Assembly: GCF_024793945.1 (NCBI RefSeq)
Contig: NZ_JANUSD010000001.1
Coordinates: forward strand, 186,001-250,000
Source of the DNA: Emticicia fluvialis
GTDB lineage: Bacteria > Bacteroidota > Bacteroidia > Cytophagales > Spirosomataceae
Direction: 5' to 3'
Length of the DNA stretch: 64,000 bases
Positions 41,795 to 50,701 of this stretch are shown one piece after another. The position numbers were made by a program, and so were the translations under genes. The stretch's first letter is position 1. Every line of letters begins with the position of its first letter. The notes beneath the pieces are model-generated. The model was not told the DNA's origin and did not search any database. It saw nothing but the letters and a program-made list of their open reading frames with translations.

Positions 41795-42817
41795 ATGGAA
41801 AGAACAGAGTTGAATACATTAGGAGAGTTTGGTTTGATTGACCGCATAAAAACAAAATTCAGTTTGCAAAACCCTGAGTCTGTATTAGGGATTGGTGATG
41901 ACGCAGCAGTGATTGACACGGGCGATCGATACATGCTTGTTTCGACAGATATGTTGCTGGAAGGGGTGCATTTTGACCTGGCCTATGTTCCGCTTCGCCA
42001 TTTAGGGTATAAATCAGTAGCAGTGAATGTGTCTGACATTGCCGCCATGAATGGCATTGCCAAACAAATAACTGTAAGTGTAGGGTTGAGCAATCGTATG
42101 TCGGTAGAGGCAGTTGATGAAATTTATGAAGGCATTAAATTTGCCTGTGAGGACTATCAGGTTGATTTAATAGGAGGCGATACCACCTCGTCACGCTCGG
42201 GCCTTGTTATTTCTGTTACCGTAACCGGTTTTGTAGATAAAGACAAGGTAGCTTACAGAAGCGGAGCAAAACCGAATGATATTTTGTGCGTAACCGGCGA
42301 TTTAGGCGCTGCTTACTTTGGGTTGCAGATTTTGGAAAGAGAAAAACAGGTTTTTCTGGCTAACCCGGGTATGCAGCCAGACCTGGAAGAGAAATCGTAT
42401 CTGGTGGGTAAACAACTGAAACCCGAAGCCAGAACAGACATTGTGCATGAGCTGGCTGAAGCAGGTGTAGTACCTACTTCTATGATTGATATATCAGACG
42501 GGTTGGCCTCTGAAATTATCCACCTAAGCACACAATCGGGCGTTGGGGCGCTTATTTTTGAAGAGAAACTACCCATTGAAGATATTACCATGCTAACGGC
42601 AACCGAGTTTAAGCTGAGCCCGGTTACGGCGGCCTTAAACGGAGGAGAAGACTACCAGCTGCTGTTTACCATCAAACAGTCTGACTTTGATAAAATCAAG
42701 AATGTAACAGATATAACGCCTATTGGCTACATGACAGAAAGCAAGGCCGTAGAACTGGTACTGAACAGCGGCTCAAAAGTGGGTATCACAGCCCAGGGGT
42801 GGAATCACTTACAATAG
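41795..42817 (+). CDS. thiL: Thiamine-monophosphate kinase
   Basis: The 340-residue ATP-dependent kinase converts thiamine monophosphate to the cofactor thiamine diphosphate. It is recognisable as an AIRS-superfamily enzyme by LGIGDDAAVID near residue 31, DMLLEGVHFDLAY, KSVAVNVSDIAAMNG, DLIGGDTTSS, VTGDLGAAYFGL, IDISDGLASEI and ALNGGEDYQLLFT. Length and motif order fit ThiL. It is followed 9 bp later by the NlpC/P60 gene and the two are probably co-transcribed. Confidence 0.96.
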   Translation: MERTELNTLGEFGLIDRIKTKFSLQNPESVLGIGDDAAVIDTGDRYMLVSTDMLLEGVHFDLAYVPLRHLGYKSVAVNVSDIAAMNGIAKQITVSVGLSNRMSVEAVDEIYEGIKFACEDYQVDLIGGDTTSSRSGLVISVTVTGFVDKDKVAYRSGAKPNDILCVTGDLGAAYFGLQILEREKQVFLANPGMQPDLEEKSYLVGKQLKPEARTDIVHELAEAGVVPTSMIDISDGLASEIIHLSTQSGVGALIFEEKLPIEDITMLTATEFKLSPVTAALNGGEDYQLLFTIKQSDFDKIKNVTDITPIGYMTESKAVELVLNSGSKVGITAQGWNHLQ

Positions 42818-42826
42818 TCATAGAAC

Positions 42827-44008
42827 ATGTATTGCAACCTGAAAACTTTTCGCAAACTTACCTTTTTACTTGTTTTTCTTTGCCTGAGCCCTGTTCTTAT
42901 GGCGCAGGTAGCGCAAGCCCCCCTTGCGCATCCAACAGTACCGGCTATAATTGAGCAGGTAAAGAAAAAATATGCCCCTGATAAACGCGTAGCTGTTTTT
43001 CAGGTTGAGCTGGATAGCAACAAACTGAGAGGCAAGACCAATTTGCCCCTTGCCAAAAAAGAATTGCTGGGCAGGTTGAAAAATAATGGCTTCGAGCTGA
43101 TTGACGAAGTAAAGCTTTTGCCTGATGTAAAAGAACTGGAAGATAAAATATATGCAATTGTAAATGTATCGGTGGCTAATATCCGCACGCAACCCAAGGA
43201 AGCAGCCGAGTTGGCAACACAGGCCCTGCTGGGTACTACACTTAAAGTGCTTGATAAAGACCGTTACTGGTATCTGGTACAAACGCCCGATAACTACATT
43301 GGCTGGGTAGAAGGTACTACCATTAAGCGATTCGTTAAAACAGATATAGAAGTATATAGTAGTAAACCAAAACTGATGTTTGCCAAGCCATTCGGCTTTG
43401 CGTTCACCGAGGCAGATGAAAACACTCAAACGGTTTCTGACCTTACCTGGGGCAACCTGCTAACCGTAAAAGACACCCTGGCCAATTATTTTGAGGTGGC
43501 GTATCCGGATGCACGCAAAGGATTTGTGCTGAAACACGAGGCAGTCTCTTATCAGGAATGGAAGAAAATAACTTCACCAAGCCCTGAGTCATTAACAAAA
43601 ACTGCTTACCGCATGATGGGCCTGCCGTATCTGTGGGGTGGTACCTCATGGAAAGGTGTAGATTGCAGCGGTTATATGCGCATGGTTTTTCAGACCAATG
43701 GCATTCTGCTGCCAAGAGATGCCTCTCAGCAGGCCTTTGTAGGCGAAGAAGTAGCCTTTGAAAACCTACAGGTAGGCGACCTGCTGTTTTTTGGTGAAAA
43801 ATCTACTGCCGATAAACCCGAAAGAGTAGTGCACGTAGGTATGTGGATAGGCAACAATGAGTTTATACATTCTTCGGGTATGGTGCGCATCAGTAGTTTT
43901 GATAAAGAAAGTACTCGCTATGATGCCGGTAATGCGGCACGTTATCTGCGTGCCAGGCGTATCCTGGGTCTGGGAACTGACAAAGGTATCGTTTCTCTCA
44001 AAAATTAG
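42827..44008 (+). CDS. C40 (NlpC/P60) cysteine peptidase with SH3-like domains
   Basis: The 393-residue exported protein has a signal peptide (LTFLLVFLCLSPVLMAQ), two bacterial SH3-like regions (about 112-170 and 172-240) and a C-terminal NlpC/P60 domain. The catalytic residues are Cys280 (GVDCSGYM), His336 (VVHVGMW) and His348 (FIHSSG). It should cleave gamma-D-Glu-diaminopimelate linkages in peptidoglycan stem peptides. The order SH3-SH3-NlpC matches the dipeptidyl-peptidase VI group. It lies 9 bp after thiL. Confidence 0.92.
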   Translation: MYCNLKTFRKLTFLLVFLCLSPVLMAQVAQAPLAHPTVPAIIEQVKKKYAPDKRVAVFQVELDSNKLRGKTNLPLAKKELLGRLKNNGFELIDEVKLLPDVKELEDKIYAIVNVSVANIRTQPKEAAELATQALLGTTLKVLDKDRYWYLVQTPDNYIGWVEGTTIKRFVKTDIEVYSSKPKLMFAKPFGFAFTEADENTQTVSDLTWGNLLTVKDTLANYFEVAYPDARKGFVLKHEAVSYQEWKKITSPSPESLTKTAYRMMGLPYLWGGTSWKGVDCSGYMRMVFQTNGILLPRDASQQAFVGEEVAFENLQVGDLLFFGEKSTADKPERVVHVGMWIGNNEFIHSSGMVRISSFDKESTRYDAGNAARYLRARRILGLGTDKGIVSLKN

Positions 44009-44023
44009 TCCTCGTACATTTTA

Positions 44024-44055
44024 TTTGTCAGATTGACACCAATTCCGTACTTTTA
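44024..44055 (+). promoter_or_regulatory. Candidate promoter of the PVC-type heme protein gene
   Basis: TTTG (44024-44027), a 20-bp spacer and TACTTTTA (44048-44055, one mismatch) precede the gene by about 40 bp. Confidence 0.45.
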
Positions 44056-44095
44056 AAGTATCTATTCAAAGCCTTTAACAATGTATTTACCTGCA

Positions 44096-47000
44096 ATGAA
44101 AAAATCAATCATTTTTTCTATCACTGTTCTATTGTTATCAGTTGCCTTTAGGCAAGACTCAGGGAAACTCTCAGACGAAGAATATGCCAAACTGACAGAA
44201 GAAGATAAACGGAAAGTGCAATATGCACTGGATGGCGTAAAGCTGGCCGACCCTGAGCTGGAGGTAACACTTTTTGCCTCTGAGCCAATGATGATGAACC
44301 CCACCAACATGGATATTGACGCCAAAGGCAGGGTCTGGATTTGCGAAGGCTACAATTACCGCAATCAGCTAAATCCTAAGAATCCATATAACAAAAAGGG
44401 CGACAGAATTTTGATTCTGGAAGATACAGATAAAGATGGAAAAGCTGATAAAACCACTGTGTTTTATCAGGGTGAAGAGATTAACTCGGCTTTAGGCGTA
44501 TCTGTTTTGGGCAATAAAGTAATTGTGTCTTGCAGCCCTAATGTGTTTTTGTTCACCGATGAAAACGGAGACGACAAGGCAGATAAAAAGGAAGTGATTT
44601 TTACTAACCTGAAAGGGGTACAGCACGACCACGCCATTCATGCCTTTACGTTCGGGCCTGATGGTAAGTTGTACTTTAATGGAGGTAATGAGATAGAAAC
44701 CCTGAGTGATAAAAACGGAGTAGAGCTGAAAGACGACCTGGGCAGACCTTTTTCAAGCTACAAGCAGGGCAAGATTTTTAGATGTGATGTAGATGGCTCG
44801 AACGTGGAGATTCTTGCACACAATTTCAGAAATAATTATGAAGTTGCCATTGATTCTTACGGCAGAATGTGGCAATCTGATAACGATGATGACGGCAACA
44901 AGGGCGTGCGTATCAACTACGTAATAGACCATGGCAACTATGGCTATAAAGATGAAATGACCGGGGCAAGCTGGCAGGAACGCCGCACCAACTGGGAAAA
45001 CGAAATACCTTTGCGCCACTGGCACCTGAACGACCCCGGTGTAGTGCCGAATCTGCTACAGACAGGGGCAGGTTCACCAACCGGCATGATTATCTACGAG
45101 GGCGATTTGCTGCCCCAAAAGTACCGCAATCAGATGATTCATTGCGATGCCGGGCCAAACATTGTGCGCTCTTACGCAGTAGAAAAAAGTGGCGCTGGAT
45201 TCAAGGCCACCATCAACAATATTCTTGACGGCTCAACCCGAGACAAGTGGTTCCGCCCGTCTGATGTAACCACAGCGCCCGACGGCTCTATTTTTATTGC
45301 CGACTGGTACGACCCGGGCGTGGGCGGCCATGCCATGGGTGACAGCCTTCGCGGGCGAATTTATCGTGTAGCACCCAAAGGAAGCAAATTCTCGGTACCG
45401 GTCTTTGATTTTGAAACGCCTGAAGGCTGCGTAAAAGCCCTGCAGAATCCGAATCTGGCTGTGCGTTATTTGGCCTGGACAAAACTAAACCAATGGCAGA
45501 AAAAAGCTGAACCTGCATTGCAGGCCATGTGGGCTTCTGAAAACCCGCGTATACGCGCCAGAGCCTTATGGTTGCTGGCTAACATAAAAGGCGAAGAGAA
45601 GAAATATATTAATGCCGCTCTGACAGACAAAAACGAAGATGTACGCATGGTTGGTCTGCGTTTGGCGCAGGAGCTTAAAATGACAGATTTTGCAGTACTG
45701 ACCAAATTGGCGCAAGACCCTTCGCCGCAAATCAGAAGGGAAGTGGCATTGGCTATTCGTCATAGTAAAAATCCGGAGGCTGCCAATATCTGGGTATCAC
45801 TGGCAAACCAATACGATGGCACCGACCGATGGTATCTGGAGGCGCTGGGTATTGCTGCCGATAACCAATGGGATAGCTTTTTTGCCAAGTACATAGAAAC
45901 CATAGGCGAACGCTGGAAATCTGATGCCAAAGCCAAAGATATAGTGTGGAGAAGCCGCTCGACCGACAATATTTACCGGCTCGCTGAATTAGCCAAAACT
46001 TCAGAAGGGGAGGCCAGACTAAGATATTTCCGTGCTTTCGATTTTCAGTCGAATCCGGAAAAAACCACAGTGCTGCTGGGTATGCTGGATGGTGGTAAGG
46101 CACCTGCCGATGTAATGACCTTGGTTTTTAAGCATCTTGATGTTGAAAGTGCTAAAAAAGATGCGCGCTATGCTGCGCTTTTGCCTAAAGTGCTGGCTGG
46201 TATTCAATCGCCATCCGATTACCTGGATATTGTAAAACGTTACCAGTTGAAAGACCAGTCAACTCGTTTGGTGAATATGGTAATGGACGACAAAACATTT
46301 GGTGGTGAGGCAGCCAGACTACAGATTAGATTAAATGGACTGGATGCATTTAAAAAACTGACCACCAGCAAGGATGAAAAAACAGTGCTGAAAGCGATAG
46401 ATATGTTTGGCGGCGTTGACGAAAAGCCAGTTACCGATTATCTGATAACCTTATACAACAATAAAGCGAAGAGCATGGCAGTGCGCGAAAGAGCCATGTG
46501 GGCCATGACTGGCTGGAACAGTGAAGAGATTCTGTGGAATCTGGTGAAAGCCAATAAGGTGCCCGAAGATGTAATGCCGATTGCACAGAAAATACTATTG
46601 AAAACCTGGCATGGCGACATCCGTTCAGAGGCCATGAAAATGTTCGGAGCAAGTGTTGATAAGTCGGTTGGTAATATCAATGACCTGGTGAAACTGACCG
46701 GTAATGCATCAAAAGGACAGGAAGCATTTAAGATGTATTGTACTTCATGCCACGTGGGTAAGGGCGAAGGCGTTAATTTTGGCCCTGCCTTGACCGAGAT
46801 TGGTAGTAAATTATCTAAAGATGCTTTGTTTTCTGCAATTCTGAACCCAAGTCAGGGCATCAGTTTCGGTTTTGAGGGCTTTACGGTAAAATTGAAAAAC
46901 GGCACTGAAGTAGACGGAATGATATTGACCAGAACCGAAAACGACGTTACAATGAAAACGCTTGGCAGCGCTAACCCTACCTCATACAAGCGTTCTGAGA

Positions 47001-47104
47001 TTGTATCTATCAAAGAACACAAAGAGTCGCTGATGCCACAGTTTCCGTTGCAAAAACAAGAACTTGTTGACCTGGTAGAATACCTGTCGACCTTGAAAAA
47101 ATAA
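44096..47104 (+). CDS. PVC-type dehydrogenase with beta-propeller, HEAT-like region and C-terminal heme c
   Basis: The start at 44096 gives about 1002 residues with signal sequence MKKSIIFSITVLLLSVAF. The N-terminal half is an NHL/PQQ-like propeller of the membrane-bound dehydrogenase type (TIGR02604): MMNPTNMDIDAKGRVWICEGYNYR, HDHAIHAFTFGPDGKLYFNGG, FRPSDVTTAPDGSIFIADWYDPGVGGH. A HEAT-like helical region follows (about 450-840). The heme-binding CTSCH sits near residue 882, followed by GPALTEIGSKLSKDALFSAILNPSQGI (TIGR02603-like). It probably oxidises a sugar or alcohol in the periplasm and passes electrons to cytochromes. An alternative start is 44081. Confidence 0.9.
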   Translation: MKKSIIFSITVLLLSVAFRQDSGKLSDEEYAKLTEEDKRKVQYALDGVKLADPELEVTLFASEPMMMNPTNMDIDAKGRVWICEGYNYRNQLNPKNPYNKKGDRILILEDTDKDGKADKTTVFYQGEEINSALGVSVLGNKVIVSCSPNVFLFTDENGDDKADKKEVIFTNLKGVQHDHAIHAFTFGPDGKLYFNGGNEIETLSDKNGVELKDDLGRPFSSYKQGKIFRCDVDGSNVEILAHNFRNNYEVAIDSYGRMWQSDNDDDGNKGVRINYVIDHGNYGYKDEMTGASWQERRTNWENEIPLRHWHLNDPGVVPNLLQTGAGSPTGMIIYEGDLLPQKYRNQMIHCDAGPNIVRSYAVEKSGAGFKATINNILDGSTRDKWFRPSDVTTAPDGSIFIADWYDPGVGGHAMGDSLRGRIYRVAPKGSKFSVPVFDFETPEGCVKALQNPNLAVRYLAWTKLNQWQKKAEPALQAMWASENPRIRARALWLLANIKGEEKKYINAALTDKNEDVRMVGLRLAQELKMTDFAVLTKLAQDPSPQIRREVALAIRHSKNPEAANIWVSLANQYDGTDRWYLEALGIAADNQWDSFFAKYIETIGERWKSDAKAKDIVWRSRSTDNIYRLAELAKTSEGEARLRYFRAFDFQSNPEKTTVLLGMLDGGKAPADVMTLVFKHLDVESAKKDARYAALLPKVLAGIQSPSDYLDIVKRYQLKDQSTRLVNMVMDDKTFGGEAARLQIRLNGLDAFKKLTTSKDEKTVLKAIDMFGGVDEKPVTDYLITLYNNKAKSMAVRERAMWAMTGWNSEEILWNLVKANKVPEDVMPIAQKILLKTWHGDIRSEAMKMFGASVDKSVGNINDLVKLTGNASKGQEAFKMYCTSCHVGKGEGVNFGPALTEIGSKLSKDALFSAILNPSQGISFGFEGFTVKLKNGTEVDGMILTRTENDVTMKTLGSANPTSYKRSEIVSIKEHKESLMPQFPLQKQELVDLVEYLSTLKK

Positions 47105-47154
47105 TCACTGCAAAGGTTTGAAGGCAAACCTTTGCAAGGTTGAATTTAGTACTT

Positions 47155-47433
47155 ATGAAGCCCAAAATTACACTGGAATATTGCCCGAAATGCCATTGGC
47201 TGATGCGTTCTGCATGGTTGGCACAAGAGTTACTCACTACCTTTGAAGAGGAGCTGGGCGAAGTAAGTCTACGCCCAAGTGAGGTGTCCGGTAGTTTCAA
47301 GGTTTTATTGAATGAAGAGGTAATCTTTGACCGTAAAAGAGAAGGACACTTTCCGGAAATAAAGGAGCTAAAGCAACTGGTAAGAGACCTGATTGCACCG
47401 GCGAAATCGCTAGGGCATAGCGACAGGAAGTAG
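47155..47433 (+). CDS. SelT/SelW/SelH-family (Rdx) protein, Cys form
   Basis: The 92-residue thioredoxin-like protein starts MKPKITLEYCPKCHWLMRSAWLAQELL. CPKC replaces the CxxU redox motif of selenoprotein W. The later GSFKVLLNEEVIFDRKREGHFPEIKELKQLVRD is the typical Rdx C-terminal part. It is a small thiol redox protein of uncertain partner. An upstream in-frame ATG at 47140 is possible. It is encoded 50 bp after the heme dehydrogenase and may share its transcript. Confidence 0.9.
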   Translation: MKPKITLEYCPKCHWLMRSAWLAQELLTTFEEELGEVSLRPSEVSGSFKVLLNEEVIFDRKREGHFPEIKELKQLVRDLIAPAKSLGHSDRK

Positions 47434-47477
47434 CGCCAAGGTAGCCGAAATTCAAATGGCATTAAAAATTTAAAAAC

Positions 47478-47517
47478 AAACGGAGCAGGTAGTATTACCA
47501 GGCTCCGTTTTTGTTTT
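47478..47517. terminator. Terminator between convergent SelW-like and diheme cytochrome genes
   Basis: AAACGGAGC (47478-47486) pairs with GCTCCGTTT (47502-47510), with GGTA/TACC inside the loop, and TTGTTTT follows. The other strand also ends in a T-run (TTTGTTTTTA), so it can act in both directions. Confidence 0.8.
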
Positions 47518-47607
47518 CAACTTTATCAGGTACAGCAAACTAATTTCTTTCTAAAACAACTTTGCGAACAAATGTTTATATAATGGATGAAAAGCCAGGC
47601 ATAAGGC

Positions 47608-48678
47608 TCAGGACTTCTTCATTTGTTTAATCCATTCTTTTATCAGCTCAATGCCCTCTTTGTGATTGGTTTTACGGCCTACCTCGGGCATCATTTCACC
47701 CGGGTCTGTTGATTCAATCCTATACAGCAGGATAGACTCTTCCGGTTTCCCCGGTACAATATCAAACTTCCTGTTTCCGGAACCTCTCCCGGCAGCTACC
47801 GGGGTTTTCATGATACCATAGGCAAGCTGGTCGGTCTCATGTATACTCAGATTAAGGCCTGAGGTTTGCGCAGGGCCCCCTAATCGGTGGCAGTGGGCAC
47901 AATTGATGTCAAGCCATATTCTGGCTCTTTCGTCCAGGGTCCCGGTTTCAGGTTTATTCCAAACCGGCGCTTTGGGTACCAGTTCAAGAGCTGGCAAATG
48001 CTGCAGAACTCCTGTTTTTTGCCAGGCAATAAGCTGGTTTTCAGTTTCTTCCTTTGTTCCCCATGCTTTGTAGCTTCCATTAAGTTGCCGGGCAGAAGGC
48101 CCAATGGGTGACATCACCTCGTTTCGGTTATGGCAACCTTTGCACTGGTTCAGGTTGGGTACACTATACTCGTGTTTTTTCTTTTTACCGTTCAGGTCAA
48201 TGTAGCTTACTTCTTTGGTGTCACCCGCCACCTCCAGATAAGCCTCTGTCTGCTCGTCGTTCCATACATAAGCCAGTGCTTTCCAGCCATCGGGTTCATG
48301 TATCAGCAGGCGGGTTTCCATAATTCTTCTGCCTTTATCAATATTTCTGAAATCGTTGGGGTAATAAAACGTTTTTATAAGGGTTGAACCAACCGGAAAA
48401 TCTAACACTTCTGTGGCATTATAAGGAACTTTTGCACCTTCGGGCAGTTTTACGAATCTCAATTTCTCGGCGTAATCACTAAACAAGGGGGTATTTAAAG
48501 AGTAGGGTACAACACCTGCCACAGGTTTCTGAGCAGCCATGTTACCCTCAAAAAAATGATAATCTGATAGTTTCTCCCTGGGCATGCTTGCCTTTACCTC
48601 TTTTGTTGCAGTTTCCTGCTTCAAAGAAGTAAAAGCAAAAATGCCAAGAGCCAGGAGTAAAAAAACAATTTTGTGCAT
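47608..48678 (-). CDS. Exported diheme c-type cytochrome-like protein (SO_2930 family)
   Basis: The start at 48678 gives MHKIVFLLLALGIFAFTS as export signal. The mature protein has two heme-c motifs, CKGCH (about residue 180) and CAHCH (about 258), within a beta-rich scaffold with YSLNTPLFSDYAEKLRFVKLPEG and MPEVGRKTNHKEGIELIKEWI. The features fit the SO_2930/HNE_0200 family (TIGR03806). As I recall, that family co-occurs with the parallel beta-helix family encoded by the next gene upstream. Heme attachment indicates a periplasmic or outer-membrane electron-transfer role. Confidence 0.88.
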   Translation of the reverse strand: MHKIVFLLLALGIFAFTSLKQETATKEVKASMPREKLSDYHFFEGNMAAQKPVAGVVPYSLNTPLFSDYAEKLRFVKLPEGAKVPYNATEVLDFPVGSTLIKTFYYPNDFRNIDKGRRIMETRLLIHEPDGWKALAYVWNDEQTEAYLEVAGDTKEVSYIDLNGKKKKHEYSVPNLNQCKGCHNRNEVMSPIGPSARQLNGSYKAWGTKEETENQLIAWQKTGVLQHLPALELVPKAPVWNKPETGTLDERARIWLDINCAHCHRLGGPAQTSGLNLSIHETDQLAYGIMKTPVAAGRGSGNRKFDIVPGKPEESILLYRIESTDPGEMMPEVGRKTNHKEGIELIKEWIKQMKKS

Positions 48679-48719
48679 TAAAGAAAGAGAGGTCAAACGC
48701 TTAGGTCGGAAAAAAATAA

Positions 48720-49904
48720 TTAATCAATTGAGGCCACTTTCAGACTTTCCAGCGAACAGTTATGAACTGAGGCATCGCGTGAAACATTCTTGAAATTATG
48801 TTCCACATCAAGATTGGCAAAAGAGGTATTTTTATTGTTTTTAATACACAAAACTTTCTGATTATTTTTAGCGTCAACAATGCCATCCCACTGGATATGC
48901 GGCACATTTTTACCGAATCGTAGTTTAAAACGATACATCTGTCCGAAACGCCCTTTACTGGTAGCCTTTACATGCTGGCGCTCAAAAACATTATCATGAA
49001 TATTGATGGCCACCGGATAAGGATAATAAGTAGGGTCTTTTATGGGGTTTTCGGTAGTAAAATAACTGATAATGCCAGTACTTACCGATTTATTATCGAT
49101 AATCTGATTATTGAATATTTCCACATTATTGGCAGCCAGAATCAGCACTCCTGTGCCATCAGGTACCTTACCCACAATATTTCCTTTCGGGGCAAAATTG
49201 CGCAAATTGTTGTGGTGAATATTGTTGTTGAACACACGGGTATAACCACCTTTTTTAAGAATCAGGTCTGGCAGGTCAAATACCAGAATACCGCCTGTGT
49301 TTTCAGTGGCTTCGTTTTCATACACATCTGCATTGAGCGAGTTTTCAATTTCAATGCCTGCCACATTACGAAAAGCACGGGATTTACGGACAATAATATC
49401 TTTCGATTGCCCTACATAAATGCCTGCATCAGAAGCGCCAATGGCTTCGCAGCCTTCAATGAGCACTTTTTCGCATTGTACCGGATATAGGCCATACGAA
49501 CCATTTTCTTTTTTGGGGCCACCCGTCCATTCGGTTTTTACGTTTCTGAAAGTAATGCCTTTTACGTTCATGGTTTTTACGGCATCTCCTTTACTGTCCT
49601 GCACGGTCAGATCCTGTATAATAATATTTTCTGCATTTGACACACGAATACCCTCTGCACCTTCGGTCTGCCCTTTAAAAGACAAAATGGTTTTATCTTT
49701 CCCTTTTCCCTTGATTATGATGTTTTTCTTACCTTCCATAGAAAGGCTGGCCGTGAAAGTGAAAGAACCCTCGTCCAGCTCAATAGTAGAGCCGTTTTCA
49801 GCCATAATAAACTGTGTCTGGTAGCGTTTCTGAATATCTTTTTGAGCATAGACAACAGCCGAACAGACCATTAGGGTAGTTATAAAAAAGGCAGTCTTCT
49901 TCAT
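48720..49904 (-). CDS. Exported parallel beta-helix protein, partner of the diheme cytochrome
   Basis: The start at 49904 gives a signal peptide (MKKTAFFITTLMVCSAVVYA). Repeated short turns follow, such as GKKNIIIKGKGKDKTILSF, AENIIIQDLTVQDS, CEKVLIEGCEAIGASDAGIYVGQSKDIIVRKSRAFRN and LNADVYENEATENTGGILV, each about 22 residues, giving a right-handed parallel beta-helix (TIGR03805-like). The open frame upstream of this ATG contains no export signal. The gap to the cytochrome gene is 41 bp, so they are one operon. Substrate unknown, pectin-lyase-like carbohydrate binding is possible. Confidence 0.88.
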   Translation of the reverse strand: MKKTAFFITTLMVCSAVVYAQKDIQKRYQTQFIMAENGSTIELDEGSFTFTASLSMEGKKNIIIKGKGKDKTILSFKGQTEGAEGIRVSNAENIIIQDLTVQDSKGDAVKTMNVKGITFRNVKTEWTGGPKKENGSYGLYPVQCEKVLIEGCEAIGASDAGIYVGQSKDIIVRKSRAFRNVAGIEIENSLNADVYENEATENTGGILVFDLPDLILKKGGYTRVFNNNIHHNNLRNFAPKGNIVGKVPDGTGVLILAANNVEIFNNQIIDNKSVSTGIISYFTTENPIKDPTYYPYPVAINIHDNVFERQHVKATSKGRFGQMYRFKLRFGKNVPHIQWDGIVDAKNNQKVLCIKNNKNTSFANLDVEHNFKNVSRDASVHNCSLESLKVASID

Positions 49905-50012
49905 TTTGTTTAGGATTGAATGAACAGATTCCAAATCTTGCATTTTTTCGGGATATAATTGTTTGATAAATGTCAAATAATTAAAGGCTGCTCAAATAAA
50001 GAAGTTGTGCTG

Positions 50013-50594
50013 TTAATCTTTCTGCCCTCTTACCCGGCTGAGGGTTTCCAGCTTTATGCCTAAAAATGAAGCCAGATACTTAAGCGGTATGCGTTGCACA
50101 AATTCGGGTTTGTGTTGCAGCAGGTACTGGTAACGTTGCCTGGCTGTAAGTGTTTGCAGAATAATCTTCATCTCTTCTATTTGCACCAGATATTGCTCGG
50201 TTATTATACGGCCCAATCGCTCTATTTCATGAAACCTGCCATATAGTTGTTGAATATCATCATACTTCAAAACAATTGTTCTGGTGTCTTCCAGCGCCTG
50301 AATGTGCGTGAGGCTGGGTTTTTGCGAGAAAAAACTATGGGTTGAAATAGCGATTGCGTTTTCGAAGCCAAACCAGGTGTTTATTTCATTGGCATTGGCG
50401 TCTTCAAAATACTCTCTTACAGAACCTGAAATGATAAAATGAAGCTCATCAGATACATTGCCCTGCAAAACAAGAAAGTCTTTCCGGCTGAAGGTTCTCT
50501 GATGTAAGAAAGGAACAAGCGCATTGATGCTTTCCTGCGATAAGGGAGATAGTTTTAGAATAAACTGAAGGTAGTTTTCGTATTCGGGAAGCAT
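50013..50594 (-). CDS. Crp/Fnr-family transcriptional regulator
   Basis: The 193-residue protein has an N-terminal cyclic-nucleotide-binding-like jelly roll (FSRKDFLVLQGNVSDELHFIISGSVREYFEDANANEINTWFGFENAIAIS) and a short C-terminal helix-turn-helix (RIPLKYLASFLGIKLETLSRVRG). The cAMP-binding RxS cluster and Fnr cysteines are not evident, so the effector is unknown. Proteins of this shape are abundant in Bacteroidota. It is adjacent to the cytochrome/beta-helix operon and to an esterase on the opposite strand and could control either. Confidence 0.92.
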   Translation of the reverse strand: MLPEYENYLQFILKLSPLSQESINALVPFLHQRTFSRKDFLVLQGNVSDELHFIISGSVREYFEDANANEINTWFGFENAIAISTHSFFSQKPSLTHIQALEDTRTIVLKYDDIQQLYGRFHEIERLGRIITEQYLVQIEEMKIILQTLTARQRYQYLLQHKPEFVQRIPLKYLASFLGIKLETLSRVRGQKD

Positions 50595-50701
50595 AGTGAA
50601 AGAAATAGCTCTACAATATTAGTAGAAAAGTATCAGAAACAATATTTTTTTCCAACTTTGTAAATTATCCGTCTGTTAAACAACCAATTAAAAATTGCTC
50701 A

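Noticed and set aside
42866..43429. A 187-codon minus-strand frame inside the NlpC/P60 gene
   Set aside because: It is antisense to a gene with clear catalytic motifs.
48972..49490. A 172-codon plus-strand frame antisense to the beta-helix gene
   Set aside because: Repeat structure of the sense protein explains it, and no family resemblance was seen.
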